Of a DNA stretch of 64,000 nt, positions 1-9,000 are shown piece after piece. A program made the position numbers and the translations under genes. The stretch's first letter is position 1, and each line of letters begins with the position of its first letter. Source of the DNA: Armillaria gallica. Taxonomy: Eukaryota; Basidiomycota; Agaricomycetes; Agaricales; Physalacriaceae. The notes below the pieces were generated by a model that saw only the letters and a program-made list of their open reading frames with translations, made no database searches and had not been told where the DNA came from. The stretch spans positions 1,302,001 through 1,366,000 of the forward strand of contig JBANDB010000002.1 of assembly GCA_037576215.1 (NCBI GenBank). The letters are read 5' to 3'.

Positions 1-1329
1 TAACAATCAAACAATCAAAGACCTAGAGGTCTACAAAGAGTGTAATTGCTCTGGAGTACACGGACTCGATTACAACACAAGCATACACACTTGCAACAAA
101 GAACCAAAGTTCTACAAAGAGTACACAGACTCTACAAAGAACACACAGGTCCTGGCTTCAAGTACGAGACTTGCAAAGAGTACACAGACTCTAGAGTACA
201 CTGACTCGTTAACTGTTCGAACTTAAAGTGTTCTAGGGCTTATTTCACTTCAACTAGGCAATGTCTTTGGTTGGTGGTCAACTTAGCATGTCTAGATCAC
301 TTTAGTCAGTGAGGGAGCATGAGGCCTTTGTATGCAGAGCAGTTCAATTAACTAGCAAGGTGCAAACACGGGGACGACTCTTCTTCCTACTTAGTTCTTC
401 TAGATTACTTATAGCCGCCCTTTTGGGGTTGACTTGGTAAACTTAATTCACTTCAGTCGAGGATATGGGATTAAACCAGTGATTGATTAGGTAGCTATAA
501 GGCTACTAGCACAAATGTGGGGGAATGCTTTCCTGCCGTTATGTGTCTAGTTGCTGCTAATTTATACAATTTCTAGCCTAGGTATAGGAGCTTGTATCTA
601 AAAGTAATTATGGTACGAGCTCTGGGTATCAATACAAACAATGAGTAATTAATTTATAAGTATTGCACTATTCTGAGGTTTCTATTCAGTTGGGCAGAAT
701 GACTAGCAGTCATTCTATTGCCGAGGAGTGTCCTAATGGTCCATAGGAACCCCTCGCTTCTCCTTCATGCCTTGCCACATGGATCCCTATTCAATACTAT
801 GGCTTGCACAGTATTTCGAGGATGTAACCACCGATCGCAATCAATCGTCAGACCAAGATTGTATTGCTTCGATCAGTATGCGATCTTAATTAGCTATCTC
901 GGCACCAAGCATCAGTTATTCAGTTATTCCTAGGTTTAGTCATGTTCTAGACTAAGTTCATTTCACTGTGTGTATTGTTGTGGACTTAGCAATCCTTTTC
1001 TAGGTTTATTCAAGTCGTCGAGATGACAAGTAATCTAGTCCTTCTGTGTTCTGCTTTATTGTTTGTATCTCATCTCGATGTGTCCCTTGGTTCTGACTGT
1101 AAATAGTCTTGTTTTGGGCAGGAAATAGCATTCAATGTTGAAGGCTTGTAGAGTTGACTCGTCTAGGTGTCGCTTCTAAGTCCATTCTGACACTGTACTG
1201 CTCACTATCTTATGTAGTATACTAGCTATCAGTGTAAAGCCTTCACTATAGCTCTCTGTACTGCTTGTAGACTGTGCTATTTGATAGAAAATCACAAAAT
1301 CTACATGTAGCCTGATACTAAGCATATCA
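1..1329 (+). repeat. Family-A LTR-like repeat, copy A (5' end outside the window)
   Basis: This copy aligns along its whole length with two other copies in the window, 55240-60248 (interrupted) and 61188-62850. The full-length copy at 61188 is 1663 bp, starts TGATGTG and ends CGTATCA, so it has the TG...CA ends of an LTR. Copy A lacks roughly the first 330 bp because the window starts inside it. It ends at 1329 and is followed by gcag, the same four bases that flank copy B. No primer-binding site or coding frame is seen after it, so it is read as a solo LTR or the end of a non-autonomous element. Differences from the other copies are mostly C/T and G/A changes at CpG sites. Confidence 0.75.
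19..208 (+). other. Row of ten short hairpins inside LTR copy A
   Basis: Ten consecutive inverted repeats of about 16 bp follow each other, mostly built as a 5-bp stem, a 4-8-base loop (often ACACAG) and a 5-bp stem, several separated by acaa. Stems include AGACC/GGTCT (19-32), AGAGT/GCTCT (37-52), GAGT/ACTC (54-67), CAAG/CTTG (78-93), AGAAC/GTTCT (100-113), AGAGT/ACTCT (118-133), AGAAC/GTCCT (138-153, one mismatch), CAAGT/ACTTG (159-173), AGAGT/ACTCT (177-192) and GAGT/ACTC (194-207). The stem sequence differs between units while complementarity is kept. The same row is present at 55585-55774 and 61540-61729. Function unknown. Confidence 0.7.
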
Positions 1330-2094
1330 GCAGTGCAGCAGTCTCTAATGGGACTTAGAAATGAATTTAGCAATGACACGATGCTGTCCAGATCTGACTA
1401 GTGTGATATAGATCTATTACGATCAGCACTAGTATAGCCAGGCTGTGCCTTCGATCATGATCAACAGCTGCTACAGGCACGCTTGCCTGGCTAGTCATTT
1501 ATCCTTGACACTAGTGGAGCATCACTGGGCCAAGGACACAGAATACAACCACTAGCAGAGCTCCTAGGCTCACTAGTCAGCAAGCAACCATTTCTAGACC
1601 AACTATTGTGTGATTATTCACCATTATTCATGACTAGCCAAGAAATCCTTATCAATAATACCCCTCTAGTCAGTTATTTATATCTTGATCATACCTTGTT
1701 TGTCAATATATAAGTAGTAGAATAGGCACATGCATGGCCAGGCAAGCCATCTCCACAATTGTGACCTACTAGTCAGTATCTAGTGCCCCAATTCAAGGCT
1801 TTTGTGCTCAACCTCAATGAAGCGGCTGCTAGTTGCTAAGTTACCCATAGCATTGAGTGAATAGAAGTGTCTTAGAGCAATCATTTGTGTCCTGCAAAGG
1901 CCAAGAGTGTTTTGAAGTTAGTTTAGGCAAGTTCTCGAAGTTTAAAGTATTATTCTTAGGCCAAGAGCGCCACTAGTCTGCCTAGAAAGTGACTAGTCAA
2001 GTATTTATTCACTTGTAAGACATTATAGGGCCAAGAGAGCCACTAGTTTAAAGCAGTCCCAGTCAGAGCGAGCGCAGTAGCTCAAGTCAAGTCA
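1330..2094. other. Non-coding stretch between LTR copy A and Gypsy1
   Basis: No convincing gene is seen. The sequence is rich in ctagt/actag words and repeats the phrase ggccaagag three times (near 1910, 1957 and 2027), suggesting decayed repeat DNA. The same locus continues at 12086 on the far side of Gypsy1. Confidence 0.5.
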
Positions 2095-2099
2095 CTATT

Positions 2100-2511
2100 T
2101 GTTACGATTTTTCCATTTTTCTTATCTTATCATGGCACCTCGGCCCTATATCTTATCACGGCACCTCGGCACCACGATCGACCACACGAAACCCAGCTCC
2201 TATCCATGCCTTAGACACATGACTGCTCGACCACATGGATACAGGACAGGACTCCTGACGTTTATCGTCCGACAACCATACGAATGAACTATTATTAGAA
2301 ACGAACCGAACGATATATAAGTAGCGTAGCTCTCAGCCATGTACCCTAGCTTCGAGCTAAGTTAATACATACCGGATTCTTACTCTCTTCTTGCTACGCG
2401 TTATCCACTTGCACTCTGAGGTCTGTGAGTATTGCCGCTATCAGGATACAACCCGAACGCGAGGATATCTTGATCAGTGCTTGCTTGTTCCACCCGAGTC
2501 CGGGCATAACA
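2100..2511 (+). repeat. Gypsy1 5' LTR
   Basis: Direct repeat of 11669-12080, same length, with TGTTAC/ATAACA ends. Sixteen positions differ between the LTRs. All are transitions, and each lies where one copy keeps CG and the other has TG or CA, except one site where CG became CA in one copy and TG in the other. Confidence 0.95.
2314..2321 (+). promoter_or_regulatory. Probable TATA box of Gypsy1
   Basis: TATATAAG lies in the 5' LTR, 33 bp upstream of the 14-bp segment 2347-2360 that is complementary to the primer-binding site. Gypsy2 has the same motif at 51373-51380 with a spacing of 34 bp. The position fits a Pol II start at about 2347, so the transcript would begin with the priming segment. 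The start is inferred from spacing, not measured. Confidence 0.6.
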
Positions 2512-2512
2512 T

Positions 2513-2526
2513 TTAGCTTGAAGCTT
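2513..2526 (+). promoter_or_regulatory. Gypsy1 primer-binding site, self-priming type
   Basis: The 14 bases one base after the 5' LTR pair at 12 of 14 positions with LTR segment 2347-2360. No match to a tRNA 3' end is evident. This is the arrangement described for Tf1/sushi elements, where the first bases of the mRNA fold back as primer. In Gypsy2 both partners have changed (51407-51420 and 51566-51579) and pair at 13 of 14. Confidence 0.65.
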
Positions 2527-2551
2527 TCTACTACACTTCCTAACGCTAGCC

Positions 2552-3046
2552 GTGGAAGTCATATGCCATCCACGAACTGACAGAAATGAAACCCCCAGAA
2601 ATCAAAAAAGAACCCTGATCACAAGGCACACAACGGTGCCAGGGGAAAGAAACCTAGAAACAACCGAAAGCACAGATACCACCAGCGCAGACCCAAAGCC
2701 CCCGACTCAGACGACGACGACAACCACTACGACTACTGTGGCTACTACAGCGGCGACTATGACTCTAACATCGACTAGAGCCCCGTGAATGATCCAGTTC
2801 CCCACGGAACCCTGTGTAATCGTCACCATCATCCTCGCCGCGTTTTTCAGTGTGGCCCTTCTTTCTATTCTCGGACTTCTTTGTTACCTCGGCTACACCA
2901 CTGAGGACCCCGAAAACCAGACCAGACCCAGAGTCCCAAGGCACTATGTGCCTTCACACACCCTCGCCCCCAAACCATCACTCACCTTCCAAAACACCTT
3001 CACCCCCAACACCTTCACCCCCAACTCCACCACCCATGCCCTCTGA
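2552..3046 (+). pseudogene. Gypsy1 leader ORF b: single membrane span, then Pro/Thr-rich tail
   Basis: Two frames in register (2552-2785 and 2789-3046) are separated by one TGA that fits a CGA-to-TGA change. The first part has no ATG (it opens at GTG) and contains a threonine run. The second starts at ATG 2789 and carries a strongly hydrophobic stretch of about 27 residues (around residues 9-35, with VIVTIILAAFF and LLSILGLLCYLGY), followed by a charged, proline-rich tail containing PRVPRHYV. A PRHYV motif recurs in the next long frame at 3312. Its stop overlaps the start of the next ORF. No family is recognised. It lies between the primer-binding site and gag, a place where most gypsy elements carry only a short leader. 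Gypsy2 has a comparable membrane-type ORF at 51605. Confidence 0.45.
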
Positions 3047-3149
3047 AGAGGACATCAAACTCTTCGACAACCTCGCAGTACTACTATTCGAACTAGTACT
3101 CGCAACATACCTAGTACACCGACGCCTGAACCCCCGAACCCTCAGATAA
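3036..3149 (+). CDS. Gypsy1 leader ORF c: 37-residue membrane-type peptide
   Basis: ATG 3036 begins inside ORF b, overlapping its last 11 bases. The peptide has an acidic start (MPSEEDIKLFDN), a hydrophobic span of about 18 residues ending in ATYLV, and a basic end (HRRLNPRTLR). The order acidic, span, basic resembles a single-pass membrane peptide. No homologue is recognised. Its size makes chance a real possibility; the argument for it is the chain of overlapping ORFs with similar design around it. Confidence 0.3.
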   Translation: MPSEEDIKLFDNLAVLLFELVLATYLVHRRLNPRTLR

Positions 3150-3315
3150 GGCCACAACGCCTCCCCCGAATGGACAGCTTACCGAGCGAGAACAGATTCT
3201 CGCTGCAGTAACCTTCATCTGTCTCCAGATCGCCATCTACCAGGTAATAACCCTGTGGGTGGAAATCGCACAAGCCGTAGAGACCCTACGCCAACGACAG
3301 CGCCGAAACGAATGA
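3130..3315 (+). pseudogene. Gypsy1 leader frame d: membrane-type, no ATG
   Basis: An open frame between TGA 3127-3129 and TGA 3313-3315 encodes a hydrophobic stretch (ILAAVTFICLQIAIYQVITL) followed by a charged helix ending in repeated Arg/Gln. There is no ATG, so it could only be read by frameshifting from ORF c or after loss of a start codon. Its stop overlaps the ATG of the next frame (ATGA at 3312-3315). Unknown function. Confidence 0.25.
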
Positions 3316-4526
3316 TAGGCGACCTGACCCTGACACAGACCATCAGCATCGGCATCGCAATTGCCCTTGCCACGCTCATTTTCCTCACCGTCCTATTAAC
3401 CATCGCATACATCGAGGAGATCCGGAACCTCCTCGCCAGAACCGGGATCCTCCTACCAAGGGTCCCACGAACCGACTTTAGAACCACCCCATTCCCTCGA
3501 CACTATGTCGACCCCTACACCACCAAACCCAGACGAGCAATGGGCCAGACGCGTATGGCATCCAGCCATGGCATGGACAACACTGCCCATAGGAGGACGA
3601 CCACCATTCGGTCAACCTCCTCCTTCGAACCCGAACTCCGAAACGCGACCCCGGGCCCCAGCGGGATACGGAGATCCCCCAAGCCCTCCCTTCCGGTCAA
3701 ACAACCCATTCCGACCCAGACGACGAGGCTACAGCCTCCACGACGAGGACCCACCTTCTCCGAGGGAGAGAGTGGTATCCCCTACATCAGCAAGACAGAC
3801 CAGGCCGCTATCGCTGCCTGGTTTGAACAGAACCTTTGTCCATGGCTACAGGAGTGGGACCAACCGGTACAGCCACCTGACGACGATGACACCGCCGAGT
3901 GGTTCGAGCAGAACTCCTCGTGAAGGAACAGCAGCAGTATGGACACCACCACCAGGCTGGGAGTACATGAGGAACTTCTCAGATCCCAAGTCGACTACCC
4001 AGAGCCAGCGGGAGCTCTACCATTCACTCCTGATGGGCAGGAGCACGAACAGATCCCCTTCCCCAGAGAACCAGAGGCAGACCTCTGGGGAAGCGACGAC
4101 GACACCGAGGTCGACCCCTTCGCTGACCCCGTCAGAGAATGAAGGGACAGTGATCCCCTCAACCCATTCAGACCTGACTACGAGTGGCCCGAACTCGCCG
4201 ACATCGACCGAGCTATTCTCGGCCCCCACATCACCGCTGCCTGGGAACTCCGACAGTGGGACTTCGACGCCAGGGCAGGATGGCCCTACACCGAGTATCC
4301 CCGAGTCCACATGGACTACTACCTCGCCACCGAACGAGGCGACGAGCCCCAGGGCCGAAGAAACTCCGAGGGCAGCTTCTACAACAGCTGGACCCCTGGA
4401 ATCGCGGCCTGGATTCATGAGAACCAGGACCGGTCCATTTTTCCCCCATCCGTGGGACGACAAATTGAGACCAAGACCAGAATAGGACCCCTATGGGGAG
4501 GAGGCACTAGCAGCGTTCGCCCATGA
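3312..4526 (+). pseudogene. Gypsy1 pre-gag ORF e: membrane span plus acidic, Trp-rich region
   Basis: Frame 0 runs from ATG 3312 to TGA 4524-4526, with two internal TGA codons (3921-3923 and 4140-4142), both compatible with CGA decay. The N-terminus has a hydrophobic span (about residues 9-31, ISIGIAIALATLIF then LTVLLTIAYI). The rest is acidic and rich in Trp and Tyr. A WDQPVQ motif near residue 185 recurs in Gypsy2 in the matching position (from 52273), which supports this frame as genuinely coding. It overlaps the gag-side frame 1 by about 1 kb. Not a recognised domain. Confidence 0.45.
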
Positions 4527-6021
4527 ACAGCAGACGAACAGGCGGTCCTCGTCGCGGACCTCAACGCTCTCGCCCATCTGGAGCACGAACGTCTGGAGGG
4601 AGAATCTCGCTGAAGGGTTCAACCTCGACTGGGAGACGTTCAGGAACCTCGAAGGAGAATCCCCGAGGCCGCTCCCCGACTCCCCACCGAGGGGATACAA
4701 CCCACGACGACCAGGATACGTAGGACCCAGCATGAGCAGGGTGATAGCAGGAGTGGGCATGGACACCATGCCCGACATGAACGACAAATGGGGAAGGCCC
4801 CACCAAGGAGACGACGCGCCCCCGCCACGGGCGCCGAACCAAGGAGACCAGCTACAACAGCTACTCCAACAGATGGCCCAGCTGCGCGACAAAAACGTGC
4901 AGCTACGAGACGACTTGCTTGACCTACGAGCAAGACAGCAGCAGAGAGGACGACCCGGGGCCCCACCATATCAGCCAGACCCTGACTACTACTCGATCCC
5001 CAGGCCCCCTGGCTGGGTACCACCCGGACAAGGACTGGTAGGAAACTGGGATACAGCAGACCTGCCTGCATTCCTAGGTGCGAAGCCAATCCTCATCAAG
5101 ACACCCGATGTCTTCAAGGGGGAGCATGACGACATGGACCAATTCATCGGAGACTGCCACACCTACTTCGAGGTGTACTGACACCAGTTCCGAGGGATAT
5201 CGTCGCTCATGGTAGCCTTCATGACATCCCACTTTGCTGAAAGGGCAAAGGATTGGTGGGGACACCGCCGGAAAATGTATTGGCACAGCGACCCCCGTGA
5301 CCCAGCCGGGCTGCGATACTGATACCCTCACTGGGACGACTTTGTCCTCGAATTCAAGACACAGTTCCACGACCCAGCCATCGAGGAGATGCATGACAGA
5401 AGGATGAGGGAGCTGAAGATAGCGGGTGACCCCGCAACAGTTTATTTCCAGAAGCTGGAGATAGAAGCCACGCTAGCCGGGAGGCGCGAGGACACGGGAC
5501 CACAAGGAACCATGGTCGCCGCGGTACGAGCAGGGGTCCCCACCAGCTACACCCGCATCATCGCGGATATTAGGATGAGTATCCCCCAGGACTACGACGA
5601 GTGGAAGGAACACATCCTTGGGATGTATGAAGAGTGCCAACGCAACAAGGCATACAACGAAGCACATGGCATTGAGGCCCCCCGGAATGACAAGCACCAC
5701 CATCCGGGCCAGAAACAGATCACCGCCCCCAGCAGCAAGCCACACGCAGGGGGCGCGACAAGTTCCTCGACACCAAGGTCGAACGACAGACCACGCGACT
5801 CCAGAGAGTGGTACACTCCCGCTGGAAAAGACGCCATGATGCAGATCAACCGAAAGAAGTACATGGCCGAAGGGCGGTGCTTCAACTGTCACGAGACGGG
5901 GCATATCTCAAAGGATTGCCCCAAGCCAAAGAAGAAGAGGGAGGTTTGCGCAGTCACGACAGGAGCGGGAGAAGACATACCGCTTGCTGATAGCACGAAG
6001 GTTGAGGAAGTAAAAGAGTAG
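3505..6021 (+). pseudogene. gag: Gypsy1 gag (capsid/nucleocapsid polyprotein)
   Basis: Frame 1 runs to TAG 6019-6021. From 3505 to 4482 it is uninterrupted but low in complexity (Pro/Ser/Thr rich) and shares the DNA with pre-gag ORF e, so the true gag start may be later, for example ATG 4732. Internal stops are TAG 4483-4485, TGA 5179-5181 and TGA 5320-5322. The capsid-like part includes a Gln-rich coiled segment (about 4850-4950) and motifs such as DVFKGEHDDMDQFIGDC and HFAERAKDWWG, which match the gypsy Gag pattern. A CCHC zinc knuckle (CFNCHETGHISKDC) lies at about 5878-5919, followed by a Lys-rich tail. Gypsy2 has the same layout, with its knuckle at about 53925-53970. Confidence 0.8.
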
Positions 6022-6044
6022 GTCGTCCAGCGCTCGATTCCACC

Positions 6045-9000
6045 ATGACGACCAAGGACTTAACGGGTGCATGCCCATTTGCCGCTGAGCGGATTGACTT
6101 TACACATACAGACATTTCAACTACACATTCGGCTATACCCCGACCCCCAAGTGCGGGGTCGGTACTTACGACTTCTGTTGATACGAACAATATACGGCCT
6201 ACATGCCATTCACCGACTTATACCCGCACATCCTTACCAGAATCGACAAACCGATACGACATCCTTCGGGACATGGACATTACTAACAAACTTTCTGTAG
6301 ACTCTCCCTCACAAGGGGGGATAGCTGCGGGCCCCCACTCAACGCATGCCAGAGAGGGGAAACCTTCAGCAAGAAGACCGGCTAATCGACCGGCAAGTAG
6401 CTCATTGCGAGTGAACGCATCAATTGAAAAGGTGACCACCATATCACCACCCATTGTAACAGCGGCGGCGACTCACTGACTGAATGGGGCATGGGACCAA
6501 GCGCCTTCGCTCGCGAAGGGACATGCCCCCTGTGACGAAGCGGCCCCCCGGAGGCCTACTGACAGGCGATTCGAGGGAATAGCCTCGGCGAAACCTCCTC
6601 TGGACAAGGGGAATACCGCACGGGTCCCAAAGTCTAAATCCCTTAAGCAACAAGGGGCTTTGGAGACGACCCAGGACGACGAGCCGGCTGGCGAAGCACG
6701 CGCAGCCGAGAGCAAGATCCCTTCCCGTGACCAGTCGTGGGGCCTGCACCCACTGCGGACTAGAAACCCGACGGCCGAAGGGAGGTTGGGAACCCCGAAA
6801 GAAACGAGGGACTCTATGGGATCGAAAGGTCCCTTTATGGGCCCGGGAGATGTTGGCTTGACTGGTAAGTCCGTTCATTCGGCTCAAGTCCCGCCTAGTG
6901 CCTCCGCACGTATTTGCGGCCAAGATCAGGGCGCCTCTCCCATTGGAAGACTCACCTCCGGTTCCCTACTCGCAACTGGAAAGGACGACAAGAAAGCCGA
7001 ACGGAAGGAAGCCGCTAGCACCCAGGCGGTAGAAAGGGGGCATCAGGTAACTATGATCGAAGTACCTGACGACGAGGATGACACCTCATTCCAGAAATGG
7101 CTCACCAAGGGCAGCCCGATCATGACACCAAAGTGATGCGCAGCCTCGCTTCCGACCCCGCCAGAGTCCCCGACTCATGGCACGAAGTCTCTCCCCAACA
7201 AGGGGGTCGAGACCCCGAACGAGGTGACCTCACCAACGGTAGCTAAGCCTGAGAAGGTTAGCGCAAAGGTTCAGGAGGTCCCTCACCGATGGATGAAACC
7301 CTTCGAGGTTGACTGGACGCTACGAGCCATCCGCGAGGCGAGCACCGACAACGCCGCTCGTGCGATACTTTGTCTTTGGATCCACAAGGACCAAATGGGG
7401 GAACTCACCGACGAGCTCCTCCTTGAACTCCGAGAACAGGGTGAACTAGCCCGCGAACGACTATACGAACTCCGAGAGCCCATCCATTACATTCGTGGGG
7501 CCTCAGGCGACTTCATGGTGCCTGTCACCATTGAACCCTGCATGGGACGAAAAGTGTTGAGCATGAAGGCTCTGATTGACAGCGGATGCACAGGAAGTGC
7601 GATTAATCGCGCATACGTGCAGGCCCATGACCTAGACATGAAGAAAGTGTTGGTACCCATCCCGGTGTACAACGCAGACGGAACCCGCAACAAAGGCAGG
7701 GACATCACCGAGTTCGTCGAGATGTGTCTCACCACCGGTGAGCATTGCAAACGAATCGACCTTGCAGTCACCAACCTCGGTGGCAAGGACGTTTATCTCA
7801 GACACGACTGGCTCAAATGCCACAACCCGAGCATAAACTGGAAGACCGGCAGTATCATCTTCGGACGCTGCCAGTGCATCAAGAACCCCCTCGAACTCCC
7901 CGACGCAGATCCCGACGACCGTTGGGACGAAGAACTTGAAGACGGTGACACCATTCTCGCCGTCTGAATGGAAGAAGAATTGGTCGTCCGCGCGATGCAC
8001 CATGCAAACGACCTGGCTGCCAAGGCTAATGCTGACAAGCCAAAGAAGACCTTCGAAGAAATGGTGCCAGAACACTACCATTCCTTCCACGACCTGTTCT
8101 CGAAAGACAACTTTGACGAACTACCCGACTGAAAACTGTGGGACCACGCCATCGAACTCGTCCCAAACACGAAGTCAACCTTAGACTGCAAGGTCTACCC
8201 GCTGAACTGAAACGAGCAGGAACAACTCGACAAGTTCCTAGACGAGAACCTTGAATCGGGACGTATTCGCCCATCCAAGTCGCCCTTCGCCTCCCCTTTC
8301 TTCTTTGTGAAGAAGAAGGACAGCACGTTGCGACCAGTACAGGATTACCGAAAACTGAACGAAATGACGATTAAGAACCGATACCCGCTCCCACTCATTT
8401 CGGAACTGATCGACAAGCTTCACGGAGCCAAGTACTTCACAAAGCTCGACGTTCGTTGGGGATACAACAATGTCCGAATCAAGGAAGGGGATGAGGCGAA
8501 CGCTGCCTTCCGCACGAACCGAGGACTGTTTGAACCAACGGTCATGTTCTTTGGGCTGACAAACTCGCCCGCGATGTTCCAATAGATGATGAACGACATC
8601 TTCAAGGACCTGATTGCCGAGGGCAAGGTCACCATCTACCTGGACGACATTCTGATCTTCTCCAAGGACTTGGGGGAGCACCGACAAATCGTGAAGCGTG
8701 TTCTCCAGCGGCTTCGCGAGAACAAGCTTTTCCTCAAAGCGGAAAAGTGCGAATTTGAGGTACTCGAGACTGAGTATCTCGGCGTCATAATCAGTCAGGA
8801 CTCCGTCCAAATGGACTCGGTCAAGATTGCGGGAATCGCAGAATGGCCGACGCCGCGACAAAAGAAGGAACTCCAATTGTTCCTAGGATTCACAAACTTC
8901 TACCGGAAGTTCATCAAGATGTACTCCAAGGTTGTTAAGCCGTTGACACAGCTCACGGGTAACGCAGAGTGGAAATGGGGCACCGAGCAAGACAAGGCGT

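Noticed and set aside
19..208. CRISPR-like array
   Set aside because: Repeat units are hairpins with variable stems and no unique spacers of constant size, and they lie in an LTR of a eukaryotic retroelement.
1330..1345. Primer-binding site after LTR copy A
   Set aside because: The bases after 1329 (gcagtgcagcag) match no tRNA end visible by eye, and complete copies B and C are solo LTRs.
2789..3923. Envelope gene in Gypsy1
   Set aside because: The hydrophobic ORFs are short, single-span, lie upstream of gag rather than downstream of pol, and show no envelope-like features.
4017..4463. 148-codon minus-strand open frame in Gypsy1
   Set aside because: Mirror of C-rich, stop-poor coding sequence on the plus strand; no recognisable protein.
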